From assembly GCA_028281235.1 (NCBI GenBank), contig JANQKG010000035.1, positions 1 to 43,878 on the forward strand: DNA of 43,878 bases, read 5' to 3'. Shown piece by piece: positions 24,618 through 33,261 of the stretch. The DNA comes from Afifellaceae bacterium. Its GTDB lineage: Bacteria; Pseudomonadota; Alphaproteobacteria; Rhizobiales; Afifellaceae. Every line of letters starts with the position of its first letter. The stretch's first letter is position 1. A program made the position numbers and the translations under genes. Under the pieces are notes generated by a model. The model was not told where the DNA came from. It saw nothing but the letters and a program-made list of their open reading frames with translations, and did not search any database.

Positions 24618-25853
24618 ATGGCATACGAATCCGCTGCATCCCATGGCGAGCAATCGGCCGAGACGCGGTTGCAGCCGAGCCTCAAGGCGAGACTTCTTCG
24701 CCGAATTGTGCCGGCACCGGAGGCTGGCCGTCTGCGGCTGACGCTTCCTGGCGGTGAAGCTTTGTCGCTGCGCGGCGCGTTGCCGGGGCCTGACGCGGAT
24801 ATCGCGCTGCAAAGCTGGCGTGCTTTGACCCGCATCCTCATGAACGGCGATCACGGCTTTGCCGATTCCTATCTCGACGGCCAATGGTCGACTACAGACC
24901 TCGTGGCGCTTTTCGACTTTGTGATGGTCAACGAGGCCGCCTTCGGACGGCGGGCCATCGCCTCGCCGCTGACGCGCCTTCGCAACAGGCTTGCGCATCG
25001 ACGGCGCGGCAATACGCGTCGCGGCAGCCGGCGCAACATCGCGGCGCATTACGATCTCGGCAACGTCTTCTATCGGCACTGGCTGGACGAGGGGATGAAC
25101 TATTCATCCGCGCTTTATGCCGGCGGCGAGACGTTGGAGGTTGCGCAACAGGCCAAGCTTGACCGCATTGCTGAGCTCCTGGAGCTGAAACCCGGCCATA
25201 GCGTTCTGGAGATCGGCTGCGGCTGGGGGGCGCTGGCGGAGAAGCTAGTGCGCGGGTTCGGCTGCGCGATCCTCGGCATCACGCTGTCGCGCGAACAGCT
25301 TGGCTACGCCACGGCACGACTTGCCGAGGAGACGGCTGATGGCCGCGCTGATCTGCGCTTGCTTGACTACCGTGACCTCGAAGGACGCTTCGATCGCATC
25401 GCGTCGATTGAGATGGTTGAGGCCGTGGGCGAACGTTACTGGCCGCACTATTTCGACAAGATACGGTCGTCGCTCGCGCCGGGCGGCATTGCCGTGCTGC
25501 AGGCCATCACGATTGAGGAGAAACGCTTCGCCGATTATCGCGGCCGGCCCGATTTCATTCAGCGCTATATCTTTCCCGGCGGCATGCTGCCCACCAAAAC
25601 GCGTCTTGCGCGGCAAGCCGAGAGCAGAGGACTTGCGCTCGTTGAACGCGAGGATTTTGGGATCAGCTACGCCACGACGCTACAGGAATGGCGGCGCCGT
25701 TTCCTGAGCGCGTGGCAGCAGATCGAGCCGCTCGGCTTCGACCCGCGCTTTCGCCGGATGTGGGAATATTACCTTGCCTATTGCGAGGCCGGCTTTCGGT
25801 CCGGCGCAATCGACGTCAGCCTTTTCAAGTTCAGCCTGCCGCGGCGATCCTAA
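24618..25853 (+). CDS. Cyclopropane-fatty-acyl-phospholipid synthase family
   Basis: A 411-aa SAM-dependent enzyme with the full CFA synthase plan: an N-terminal lipid-binding domain, HYDLGN (144-149), GMNYSSALY, the SAM loop LEIGCGWGA (197-205), SIEMVEAVGERYWPHYF and FIQRYIFPGGMLPT. It transfers a methyl(ene) group to the double bond of phospholipid acyl chains, giving cyclopropane or, in some relatives such as the R. sphaeroides furan fatty acid pathway, a methyl branch. Third gene of an RpoE-type operon. Its stop overlaps that of the convergent epimerase gene by 3 bp, an unusually tight arrangement. Confidence 0.9.
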   Translation: MAYESAASHGEQSAETRLQPSLKARLLRRIVPAPEAGRLRLTLPGGEALSLRGALPGPDADIALQSWRALTRILMNGDHGFADSYLDGQWSTTDLVALFDFVMVNEAAFGRRAIASPLTRLRNRLAHRRRGNTRRGSRRNIAAHYDLGNVFYRHWLDEGMNYSSALYAGGETLEVAQQAKLDRIAELLELKPGHSVLEIGCGWGALAEKLVRGFGCAILGITLSREQLGYATARLAEETADGRADLRLLDYRDLEGRFDRIASIEMVEAVGERYWPHYFDKIRSSLAPGGIAVLQAITIEEKRFADYRGRPDFIQRYIFPGGMLPTKTRLARQAESRGLALVEREDFGISYATTLQEWRRRFLSAWQQIEPLGFDPRFRRMWEYYLAYCEAGFRSGAIDVSLFKFSLPRRS

Positions 25854-26698
25854 GCCTTCGCCCACGCGTCGCGCAGGAAGTCGTGGCCAAAGCGGTAGAC
25901 TTCCTCGCGGGAGAGGAAGAACGGACGCCAGACGCGGGTGGCGGCTGCGAGGTCCGGCAAGGCCTGTCCGAATGCCTCAATCACGAACCAACCGTCATAT
26001 CCGCCATGCTTAAGCGCCTTCAGCGTAGAGTCCCAAGGCACGTGGCCCTTGCCCGGCGTGCCGCGGTCGTTCTCAGACAGGTGGACGTGATTGATCGCTG
26101 ACAAGTGGGGGAGGACGATCCCGACCGGATCCTTCTCCTCGATATTGGCGTGAAAGGTGTCGTAGAGCAGCCCGTAATTCGGCGCGTCGACCGCCTTTAC
26201 CGTTGCGGCTGCATCTTCCACCGTGTTGAGAATGTAGCATTCGAAGCGGTTGAGCGGCTCGATCGACAGCTTGACGTTCTTGCCGCTGGCATAGGCGGAG
26301 GCGCGCTTGTGCACGTCGGCGAGATTGGCCTTCTCCGCATCGGTGGGCGGCGAGCCGGAGAACATTCCGAGCGGCTGATGAAACGGCCCGCACAGAACCT
26401 CACCGCCGAAAGCGGCGATGCAATCGACCGCCCAGTTGATATGGCTCAGCGCGGCGTCGCGCACCTTGGGGTCGCTGCTCAGGCAATCACGCTCCGCATC
26501 CGGCATGACGGTGACGCCGGTTGCGCGCAGACCGTTGTCCTTCAGCACTTTGCCGATCGCCACGTAATCCTCAGGGTCACCGCCGAAGACCGGGATTTCC
26601 ACGCCGTCATAGCCTGCGGCCTTGAGTGCCTCGATCACCGGGAAGTCGGCCTCCGTGACGGCGGTCGTCCACAGAAGAAGATTGAAGCCGAGCAGCAT
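25850..26698 (-). CDS. Tagatose/psicose 3-epimerase-like TIM-barrel protein
   Basis: A 282-aa sugar epimerase/isomerase. The four metal ligands of the D-tagatose 3-epimerase family are visible in SIEPLNRFE (E), LLYDTFHAN (D), HVHLSENDRGTPGKGHVPW (H) and FVIEAFG (E); the RGTPGxG loop is characteristic. It epimerises C3 of a ketose or isomerises a related sugar with Mn/Co. GAGGAGG precedes the ATG. It lies 70 bp downstream of the ABC ATPase pair, at the end of the leftward transport operon, and so probably acts on the imported sugar. Confidence 0.9.
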   Translation of the reverse strand: MLLGFNLLLWTTAVTEADFPVIEALKAAGYDGVEIPVFGGDPEDYVAIGKVLKDNGLRATGVTVMPDAERDCLSSDPKVRDAALSHINWAVDCIAAFGGEVLCGPFHQPLGMFSGSPPTDAEKANLADVHKRASAYASGKNVKLSIEPLNRFECYILNTVEDAAATVKAVDAPNYGLLYDTFHANIEEKDPVGIVLPHLSAINHVHLSENDRGTPGKGHVPWDSTLKALKHGGYDGWFVIEAFGQALPDLAAATRVWRPFFLSREEVYRFGHDFLRDAWAKA

Positions 26699-26768
26699 TT
26701 AGACCTCCTCGAGACGGGCTCTCAATGTCGCCGCGCGCCCCGTCAACTGCGCGTTCGCTCAGCGCCAC

Positions 26769-27848
26769 TCAGCCGGGCGCGCCGGCATGATCCAAATTGA
26801 CGCCGCTGTTGCGGTCAAAGCAATGAAGCTTGTCGGCGTTCCAACTGAATTTCACGTTGCTGTCGATGTCCACGCCGATTTTGGCGGGCACGGTGGCGCG
26901 GAAGAGCGTGTCGTCCACGCGCAGCGTCACGATCTTCTCCACGCCGTGATTTTCGACGTCGTGCACGATGGCGTCGGTCGATTCGTCGGGGCCGACGCGG
27001 ATGTCCTCGGAACGGATGCCGACGGTGACGGGACCGGTATTCGTCGACGCACCGTCATAGGGGAGCTGAAGCCGGCCAGCCATCGCGGCAAGGTGGCCGC
27101 CGCTCAGTTCGCCGTCAAGAAGGTTCATGGCCGGCGAGCCGACGAAGCCGGCGACGAAGACATCGCGCGGGCGGTTGTAGATATCGTGCGGCGTGCCGAC
27201 CTGGACGACACGCCCGTTGTTCAAGACGCCGATCCGGTCGCCCATCGTCATGGCCTCGACCTGGTCGTGCGTGACGAACAGGAACGTCGCGCCGAGCTTC
27301 ATCTGCAGGTCTTTGAGCTCCGCGCGGAGCGATTCGCGCAGCTTGGCGTCGAGGTTGGACAAAGGCTCGTCCATGAGGAACGCCGTCGGTTCGCGCACGA
27401 TGGCGCGGCCGATGGAGACGCGCTGCATTTCGCCGCCGGAGAGCTTGTCCGTCTTGCGGTCAAGCAGGTGATCGATCCTGAGCGTATTCGCCGCTTTCCT
27501 GACCCGCTCGTCGATGTCGGAGGGGCTGTAATTGCGCACCGGCGATTTCAGGGGAAAGGCGAGGTTCTGGTAGACCGTGTAGCGCGGGTAGAGCGAGTAG
27601 TACTGGAAGACCAAGGCGACATCACGCTCCGCTGCACTCCAATCGCCGACATCCTGTCCGCCGATCCAGACGGAGCCGTCCGTCGGCGCCTCAAGTCCTG
27701 CGATCAGGCGAAGCGTGGTCGTCTTGCCGGCGCCGGTGGGGCCGAGCAGGACGAAGAACTCCCCGTCGGCGATCGACAGCGACAGGTCGTCGAGCGCCTT
27801 GTTGGCGCCGAAGGTCTTGGTGACGCGATCAAGCCTGATCTCGGCCAT
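26769..27848 (-). CDS. ABC sugar transporter ATPase (second of pair)
   Basis: A 359-aa MalK/UgpC-type ATPase. Walker A GPTGAGKTT (36-44), signature LSGGE in place of LSGGQ, Walker B AFLMDEP, and a C-terminal regulatory beta domain (about 240-359). ATG 27848 overlaps the stop of the preceding ATPase by one base (TAATG), so translation is coupled. Two non-identical ATPases in one operon suggest a heterodimer with the gene upstream. It could also energise the ATPase-less importer at 11.8-14.9 kb. Confidence 0.92.
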   Translation of the reverse strand: MAEIRLDRVTKTFGANKALDDLSLSIADGEFFVLLGPTGAGKTTTLRLIAGLEAPTDGSVWIGGQDVGDWSAAERDVALVFQYYSLYPRYTVYQNLAFPLKSPVRNYSPSDIDERVRKAANTLRIDHLLDRKTDKLSGGEMQRVSIGRAIVREPTAFLMDEPLSNLDAKLRESLRAELKDLQMKLGATFLFVTHDQVEAMTMGDRIGVLNNGRVVQVGTPHDIYNRPRDVFVAGFVGSPAMNLLDGELSGGHLAAMAGRLQLPYDGASTNTGPVTVGIRSEDIRVGPDESTDAIVHDVENHGVEKIVTLRVDDTLFRATVPAKIGVDIDSNVKFSWNADKLHCFDRNSGVNLDHAGAPG

Positions 27849-28954
27849 TATTCGTCGAGCCTCACATGGATGGCGTCGCCGCTGAGCGAGTTGAAGAAGT
27901 GGGTCTGGGCAGGATCGATCCGAGCCCACACCATGTCGCCGGGCCGGTCGACAAAGCCGCTGGCGGTGCGGGCGCGCAGGAAGGCGTTGCCGATCTTCAA
28001 ATCGACGATGTCGTAAGCGCCGAGCGGCTCGATGATGTGCGCCTCCACAGCCACGTGTCCGGCGGTTTTGTTGTGGGCGAGGAGCACGCCTTCGGGGCGG
28101 ACACCGAGCATCAGGTCGGAATGCGCGCCGCTCAGTTGCGGCTCAATGGCGCTTGGGAAATCAAATGCCACGCCGTCCTGGCCGACGGCCACCTTGGTGG
28201 CACCGTCAGCGGATTGCAGGTTGGCGGGCGTGATGTTCATGACCGGGCTGCCGACGAATTGAGCGACGAACAAATTGGCCGGGTTGTCGTAGACCTCCGA
28301 GGGCGTGCCGACCTGCTGAAGCACGCCTTCGTTCATGATGGCGATGCGATCGGCGAGCGACATCGCCTCGACCTGGTCATGCGTGACGTAGACCGTGGTC
28401 TGGTCGTTCTCCAGATGCAGACGCTTCAGCTCCGTGCGCATCTCTTCGCGCAGCTTGGCGTCGAGCGCGCCGATCGGCTCGTCCATCAGCATCGCCTTTG
28501 GACGGCGCACCAAAGCCCGGCCAATCGCCACGCGCTGCATGTCGCCACCCGACAGGGCTGAGGGCCTGCGCGACAGGAGGTCTTCGATCTGCAGGGCTCT
28601 GGCGACGGCGCGCACCTTCTCATCGACGCTCGCCTTGCTCTCGCGTGTCGCCCGCAACGGGAATGCGATATTGTCGTAGGCCGTGAGGTGCGGATAGAGT
28701 GCGAAGAGCTGAAAGACGAAAGCGATGTCGCGGTCGCCGGCGCGCAAATCCTGCACCGGCTTGCCGTCGATCAGGATGTCGCCGGAATCGATCTCCTCCA
28801 GCCCGGCGATGGCGCGCAGCGTCGTCGTCTTGCCGCAGCCGGAGGGGCCGAGCAGAACAACGAATTCCTTGTTCTCAATGGTCAGGTTCAGTTTTCGGAT
28901 GACGTAATTGTCGCCGAAATATTTCTCGATGTCCTGCAGCTTTATCTCCGCCAC
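27848..28954 (-). CDS. ABC sugar transporter ATPase (first of pair)
   Basis: A 368-aa MalK-type ATPase with Walker A GPSGCGKTT (36-44), signature LSGGD, Walker B AMLMDEP, and an OB/TOBE-like C-terminal domain. Aspartate in place of the final glutamine of LSGGQ is unusual; the partner has glutamate. It begins 1 bp after the small membrane protein gene. The order permease-permease-small membrane protein-ATPases recalls the glycerol (GlpV-P-Q-S-T) type importers of rhizobia. Confidence 0.92.
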   Translation of the reverse strand: MAEIKLQDIEKYFGDNYVIRKLNLTIENKEFVVLLGPSGCGKTTTLRAIAGLEEIDSGDILIDGKPVQDLRAGDRDIAFVFQLFALYPHLTAYDNIAFPLRATRESKASVDEKVRAVARALQIEDLLSRRPSALSGGDMQRVAIGRALVRRPKAMLMDEPIGALDAKLREEMRTELKRLHLENDQTTVYVTHDQVEAMSLADRIAIMNEGVLQQVGTPSEVYDNPANLFVAQFVGSPVMNITPANLQSADGATKVAVGQDGVAFDFPSAIEPQLSGAHSDLMLGVRPEGVLLAHNKTAGHVAVEAHIIEPLGAYDIVDLKIGNAFLRARTASGFVDRPGDMVWARIDPAQTHFFNSLSGDAIHVRLDE

Positions 28955-28955
28955 A

Positions 28956-29144
28956 TCAATCCTCCTTTGGGTCGGGCTTGATGTGGGAGAAGACGATGAA
29001 GCCGACGAGGCCGATCAGCGTGATGGTGACGCTGTAGCGATGCAGGAACAGGCTCCATGGCTGCACGAGCGCGACGATGCCGGCGATCATCACCCATTGT
29101 GCGGCGGGCTCCAGATAGCGGGCGCTGAGCTCTTTGAATCCCAT
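28956..29144 (-). CDS. Small membrane protein in ABC operon
   Basis: A 62-aa protein with two hydrophobic segments (about 17-33 and 37-54) and a charged tail ending KPDPKED. It lies between the MalG-type permease (18-bp gap) and the first ATPase (1-bp gap), all in the same direction, so expression is almost certain. Small membrane proteins in the same place occur in rhizobial glycerol/polyol importers. It may stabilise the permease-ATPase complex. The function is not established. Confidence 0.75.
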   Translation of the reverse strand: MGFKELSARYLEPAAQWVMIAGIVALVQPWSLFLHRYSVTITLIGLVGFIVFSHIKPDPKED

Positions 29145-29162
29145 GGATCGATCCTTGCCCGG

Positions 29163-30119
29163 CTATTTGCGGATCGCGCCGAAAGTGACGCCGCGCAGCA
29201 GGTGATTGCGCAAGAGGAACGTGAAGATCGCCACCGGCAACAGGAACAGGAAGGTGCCGGCCGCAATCACGGTCCAGTCGACGACGCCGGAACCGATCTG
29301 CGAGGGAATGAAGGGCGGCGCCGTCTGTGCGCGGCGATTGGTCAGGATCAGCGCGAAGGCGTACTCGTTCCAGGCGATGATGAAACTGAACACGGCAGTC
29401 GCGGCGATGCCGGTGGTCGCCTCCGGCAGGACGATCTTGAAGAACGATTGGAGGCGCGTGTAACCGTCCACCAGCGCCGCTTCTTCGTATTCTTTGGGTA
29501 TCTCGTCCATGAAGCCCTTCATGAGCCATACCGCGAACGAGAGGTTGAAGGCGGTATAGAGGATGATCAGCCCGACATGCGTGTCGGTCATCCCGAATGT
29601 TCGGTACATGAGGAACATCGGTATCGCCACGACGATGGGCGGCAGCATGCGCGTCGACAGAATGAAGAAGAGCAGATCATCCTGTCCGGCGATCCTGAAA
29701 CGGGAGAAGCCGTAGGCTGTGAAAGTGCCCATGCCGACGGCGAGGATCGTGGAGAGGCCGGCGACGATCAGGCTGTTGATGAAGCGCTTGGGATACTGGC
29801 TGGGCAGCACCTCGCCTTTGACGCGGAGCACGCGCTCGCCATTGTCGAACAGGCGCTGCTCCCACCACGGCGCGGCGTCGTAGACCTCCTGGGTCGGCTG
29901 CTCCCGCAACTGCACGCGCTTGGTGAACAGCTTGACGAAGGGTGTGACTTCCGGGCTGAAGATCAAAGTCGGCGGCACCGATGTTGCGACGGCACGCGGC
30001 TTGAACGCCGTCGTTGCGATCCAGTAGATCGGCGCGAGGAAGATCAGTGTTGAGACGACGATCGCCACAATGGCGACCGGGTGACCGATCCGCTGGGCTC
30101 GGGAGCTGACTGCCGCCAT
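29163..30119 (-). CDS. ABC sugar transporter permease, MalG type
   Basis: A 318-aa inner-membrane permease with six core spans and a long periplasmic insert (about residues 45-105, containing the KRVQLREQPTQEVYDAAPWWEQRLF segment). The EAA loop is EYEEAALVDGYTRLQSFFKIVLPEA. Its ATG lies 1 bp after the stop of the partner permease. The enlarged first periplasmic loop is longer than in MalG and resembles polyol/mannitol-type importers. Confidence 0.92.
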   Translation of the reverse strand: MAAVSSRAQRIGHPVAIVAIVVSTLIFLAPIYWIATTAFKPRAVATSVPPTLIFSPEVTPFVKLFTKRVQLREQPTQEVYDAAPWWEQRLFDNGERVLRVKGEVLPSQYPKRFINSLIVAGLSTILAVGMGTFTAYGFSRFRIAGQDDLLFFILSTRMLPPIVVAIPMFLMYRTFGMTDTHVGLIILYTAFNLSFAVWLMKGFMDEIPKEYEEAALVDGYTRLQSFFKIVLPEATTGIAATAVFSFIIAWNEYAFALILTNRRAQTAPPFIPSQIGSGVVDWTVIAAGTFLFLLPVAIFTFLLRNHLLRGVTFGAIRK

Positions 30120-30120
30120 C

Positions 30121-31017
30121 TCAGCGCTCCTTCGCTTTGTTGAGGTATTTTACGTAGACGTTGGTGATCGCCAGCACGACGATCAGCACGATATAAGCGA
30201 GCGCCGAGGAGAGGCCGGTGTCCCAGCCCTGGAACGCCATCTGGTAAAGGCGGATCGCAACCGTCTCCACGCTCGCCGTGCTCATGACGAAGGGCAGGTC
30301 GAAGGTCTTGAAGGCCTCCATGGTGCGGAAGATCAGCGCGATCATCAGAAGCGGCGACACCAGCGGCAGCGTGATGCGGGTGAAGGTGAACCAGCTCCCC
30401 GCGCGGTCGATCTCGGCGGCTTCGTAAAGGTGCTGCGGCACGGCCGAAAGGCCGGCGAGCGCCAGCAACATCACGAACGGCGCCCACATCCAGATGTCGG
30501 TGAGGGCCGTGGCGAACAAGGCGTTGGTGGGATGGCTCAGCCATTCGAACTTGCCGATGCCGAGCGCGTAATTGATGGGCCCCCATGAGGGGTCGTAGAG
30601 CAGCTTCCAAAAGAGACCGACGACAGCGGGCGAGAGCATCATCGGCAACAGGAGCAGCGTCGTCACGAGTCCCTTGAGCGGAAACGACCGATTGAGCAGA
30701 AGCGCCAGACCGAATCCGACGATCATCTGCCCGCCCACCGAGATGATCACGTATTGCGCGGTGATGGTGAAGTTTTCCCAGATGCCGGGGTCGGACAAGA
30801 GTTCGCGATAGTTCTGCAGGCCGATGAATTCCGGCGGCTTGTTCAGCGAAGCGCGGAACTCGGTGAACGACAGACCGAGCGAATAAACCAGCGGGAAGAT
30901 GTTGAAGACGATCAGGAAGATGATCGTGGGAAAGATAAAGGCATTGCGGATGGTCAGATCGCTCCATCCACGAGACGCCGCTCTGGAACGCGGGTCGAGG
31001 GTCGCGAGCACTGCCAC
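30121..31017 (-). CDS. ABC sugar transporter permease, MalF type
   Basis: A 298-aa permease with six spans and the EAA loop LYEAAEIDRAGSWFTFTRITLPLV. It starts with GTG at 31017, supported by GGAGG 7 nt upstream. It follows the binding-protein gene after 77 bp that contain an 11-bp perfect hairpin. FNIFPLVYSLGLSFTEF near the N-terminus is typical of the MalF/UgpA group. Confidence 0.92.
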   Translation of the reverse strand: MAVLATLDPRSRAASRGWSDLTIRNAFIFPTIIFLIVFNIFPLVYSLGLSFTEFRASLNKPPEFIGLQNYRELLSDPGIWENFTITAQYVIISVGGQMIVGFGLALLLNRSFPLKGLVTTLLLLPMMLSPAVVGLFWKLLYDPSWGPINYALGIGKFEWLSHPTNALFATALTDIWMWAPFVMLLALAGLSAVPQHLYEAAEIDRAGSWFTFTRITLPLVSPLLMIALIFRTMEAFKTFDLPFVMSTASVETVAIRLYQMAFQGWDTGLSSALAYIVLIVVLAITNVYVKYLNKAKER

Positions 31018-31044
31018 CGGGTTGCCTCCGAAAATCTATGTGTC

Positions 31045-31072
31045 GGGACCGGGGATTTCGGTCCCCGGTCCC
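31045..31072 (-). terminator. Strong intercistronic hairpin, binding protein / permease
   Basis: GGGACCGGGGA (31045-31055) and TCCCCGGTCCC (31062-31072) form a perfect 11-bp stem with a 6-nt loop, without a following T-run. As in the other ABC operon, it sits directly after the binding-protein gene, where it would stabilise that part of the mRNA and reduce read-through. Confidence 0.7.
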
Positions 31073-31094
31073 CGCGTCAAGGCTTTGACGCCGA

Positions 31095-32387
31095 TCAGTT
31101 GCCGAGCGTCTTGTTCCAGTCCCCGACCAGCGCGTCGAGCGCTTCCTGGGCCGTGCCCTCACCCGTGGTGATGTAGGGATGCAGGCGATCGTTCATCTGG
31201 AACAGCATGTCGGCGAACACCGGAACGGCCCAGAAATCCTTCACGATCTCCATGGAATCGGCGAAGGCCTGGTTGTACGGCGTTGCGGCGATGAATTCCG
31301 GCGACGAGAGAACCGCGGCGTGGCAGGTGTAGCCACCGAGCTCCGCCCAGCGCCACTGGACATCCTCGCGGATGAACCATTCCAGGAACTTGAAGGCTTC
31401 TTCCTTGTTCTGGCTGTACTCCACGACGGAGATGCCCTGGCCGCCAAGCGCGGCATGGTGATGGCCGTTGGGGCCCGGCGGGTTGGCGAAGTATCCGGTC
31501 GCCTCAGCGTGCGGGTTGATCGCCGGGTTGGCGAGTGCCGGGAAGAACGCGAAGTAGTTCATGGCCATCGCCACCAGTCCTTCAGTGAAGGCCTGGTTGT
31601 TCTCCAGGAAGAAGGCCTGCGTCCAGTTCGGCGGGGTGAAGCCGTAGAGCTTGCGGTAGGCCTCAAGCGCCTCCACGTTCTGCGGCGAGTTCAGGATGCC
31701 GTCGACCTGGCCGGTCTCGTAATTGCCGAGGTCGCCGCCCCAGGTGAAGATCGTCTGCTCCACACCCATGGCCATGGCGTCGTATCCGGTCTGCGTGTAG
31801 AGCGCGACGCCGTAGCGGTTCTCGTCCGGCCGATGGAAGAACTCGGCGATGTCGATGAGCTGGTTGAAGCCCTGCGGCACGCCGAGGTCGTAGCCGTACT
31901 TCTCCTTGAACGCAGCCATCTCGGCAGGATCCTCGAACCAATCCTTGCGATAGGCCCAGCCATTGGCGTCACCCTCAGCCGGGATCGACCAATATTTGCC
32001 GTCATAGAGCGAGTAATATTGGAGCGTGGCCGGGACAAAGGTCTTGTCGACGCCGTTCTCGGTCACGAAATCGGTGAGGTCGACATAGTGCCCGCCGGTT
32101 GATGCGGCGCCGAGCCACTGCGAATCGCCGACCACCATGTCGTAGGCGTCGCCACGCGCGTTCAGCTCAGCAAAGGTCTTTGTCTGGAAGTCGGGCCACG
32201 GCGTGGTCTCCACGGTCACGACCACACCGGTCTCCTCGGTGTATTCGTTGACCAGTTCCTGCAGATAGTTCGCCGGATCCCATTCGGCCCAGAAGATCGT
32301 GAGCTCCTGAGCGCTTGCGGGCATGGCCGCGGCCAAGGATATGCCCGCGGCCGTTACCCAGCCAGTCAGATATCGATGCAACATCAT
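31095..32387 (-). CDS. ABC sugar transporter, substrate-binding protein
   Basis: A 430-aa periplasmic solute-binding protein (CUT1 type) with a signal peptide of about 27 residues (cleavage after PASAQ or ASA). The mature N-terminus ELTIFWAEWDPANYLQELVNEY and the segment GGQGISVVEYSQNKEEAFKFLEWF are characteristic. GGGAGG stands just before two adjacent ATGs (32387 and 32384); the second has the better spacing. Aromatic residues are abundant (WAEWDP, WPDFQ, YWSIP), fitting a sugar ligand. First gene of the leftward operon; the TetR gene lies 152 bp upstream. Confidence 0.92.
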   Translation of the reverse strand: MMLHRYLTGWVTAAGISLAAAMPASAQELTIFWAEWDPANYLQELVNEYTEETGVVVTVETTPWPDFQTKTFAELNARGDAYDMVVGDSQWLGAASTGGHYVDLTDFVTENGVDKTFVPATLQYYSLYDGKYWSIPAEGDANGWAYRKDWFEDPAEMAAFKEKYGYDLGVPQGFNQLIDIAEFFHRPDENRYGVALYTQTGYDAMAMGVEQTIFTWGGDLGNYETGQVDGILNSPQNVEALEAYRKLYGFTPPNWTQAFFLENNQAFTEGLVAMAMNYFAFFPALANPAINPHAEATGYFANPPGPNGHHHAALGGQGISVVEYSQNKEEAFKFLEWFIREDVQWRWAELGGYTCHAAVLSSPEFIAATPYNQAFADSMEIVKDFWAVPVFADMLFQMNDRLHPYITTGEGTAQEALDALVGDWNKTLGN

Positions 32388-32539
32388 TTCCTCCCTGTTG
32401 GAAGTTCGGCTTTTGCTTCGACGCCGTTATCGGGGCGCCGTCTGTCATGGCCGGCAAGCGCCGGTCCATCTCGTCTCTCGGCGTCCGCGCCCCTTCCACG
32501 GGTTGCGCCCGGCGCCGAGTCTTGTTGTGCGTCTGCCCC

Positions 32540-33214
32540 TCAGCCTCTCATCGGTTGGTTCCGTGTGTTTAAAAGCGAGTCGCGGATCAAGGCGCGCGCC
32601 GCCCATGTGGGCACGTCCTGGGCGCGACTGCTCTCAATACCGAAAAAATCGTTCATGATCACGAGGGCCTCAACACCGAAAAGCAGCGCCAGGCCTTGGA
32701 TCAGCCTCTCATATTCGTCCGGCGGCAGCTGGCTTTGCAGGGGCTCCGTCGCTTCGCGCAGGAGGGCGATGCGGTAGCCGCGCTTCAGCGGCGGCTCGTC
32801 GCCGAGCGTCCCCGCCTTCTGCTGGGCCCAGTGGTCGAGCGACAGCTTCAGCGCCGCGCGGAATGTCGCCTCAAACTCCGAAATCCGCGGAAACGACGTC
32901 TCAAACAGGTCGGCCACCCGTGCTTCTGCGTCATCCAGGTCGGACGACCATTGCAGGATCGGCCCGAGCCCCTCGCCGACCACCGCCTTCACCAGCGCGG
33001 ACTGGCTGGGAAAATAGCGATAGGCGGTCGCGCGGGAGACCTCCGCGGCTTCCGCGACGTCGCTGACGGAGGGCGTAAAACCACGCTGCATCAATTGGAT
33101 AGCCGTCTCCAGCATGAGCCGTCGAGTACGCGCGCGCGGACCTTTCTCGGCCGGCTTCGCGGCGGGCTCCCGCTCATCGGCCAGGGAGTCCCGCCGTTGA
33201 CGTGAGACGCTCAT
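32540..33214 (-). CDS. TetR-family transcriptional regulator
   Basis: A 224-aa TetR-type repressor. The helix-turn-helix is at about residues 46-66 ([22 protein letters not shown]), followed by a helical ligand domain. ATG 33214 is chosen because the upstream extension would cover the divergent promoter and gene. The first 30 residues are highly charged ([13 protein letters not shown]). It is divergent from the UPF0261 gene across a 47-bp gap containing a perfect 17-bp palindrome, its probable operator, and lies just upstream of the importer operon. It is therefore the likely regulator of both arms. Confidence 0.9.
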   Translation of the reverse strand: MSVSRQRRDSLADEREPAAKPAEKGPRARTRRLMLETAIQLMQRGFTPSVSDVAEAAEVSRATAYRYFPSQSALVKAVVGEGLGPILQWSSDLDDAEARVADLFETSFPRISEFEATFRAALKLSLDHWAQQKAGTLGDEPPLKRGYRIALLREATEPLQSQLPPDEYERLIQGLALLFGVEALVIMNDFFGIESSRAQDVPTWAARALIRDSLLNTRNQPMRG

Positions 33215-33237
33215 ATCATTACGATACTGCCATCTCA

Positions 33238-33254
33238 GCCGCTTGGCAAGCGGC
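33238..33254. promoter_or_regulatory. Putative TetR operator palindrome
   Basis: GCCGCTTGGCAAGCGGC is a perfect 7-3-7 palindrome in the 47-bp gap between the TetR gene and the UPF0261 gene. GGCAAGCG, the right-hand part, recurs once upstream of the importer operon (32453-32460). A TATCATTACGATA stretch (33213-33225) beside it is AT-rich and may hold the -10 of the TetR gene. Confidence 0.65.
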
Positions 33255-33261
33255 CATAATA

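Noticed and set aside
26787-28016. Long open frame (409 codons) on the plus strand
   Set aside because: Antisense to two clear ABC ATPase genes; no recognisable domain, composition typical of a shadow frame.
28908-30053. Plus-strand open frame of 381 codons
   Set aside because: Antisense to the permease and small membrane protein genes; acidic/Arg-rich shadow without homology signals.
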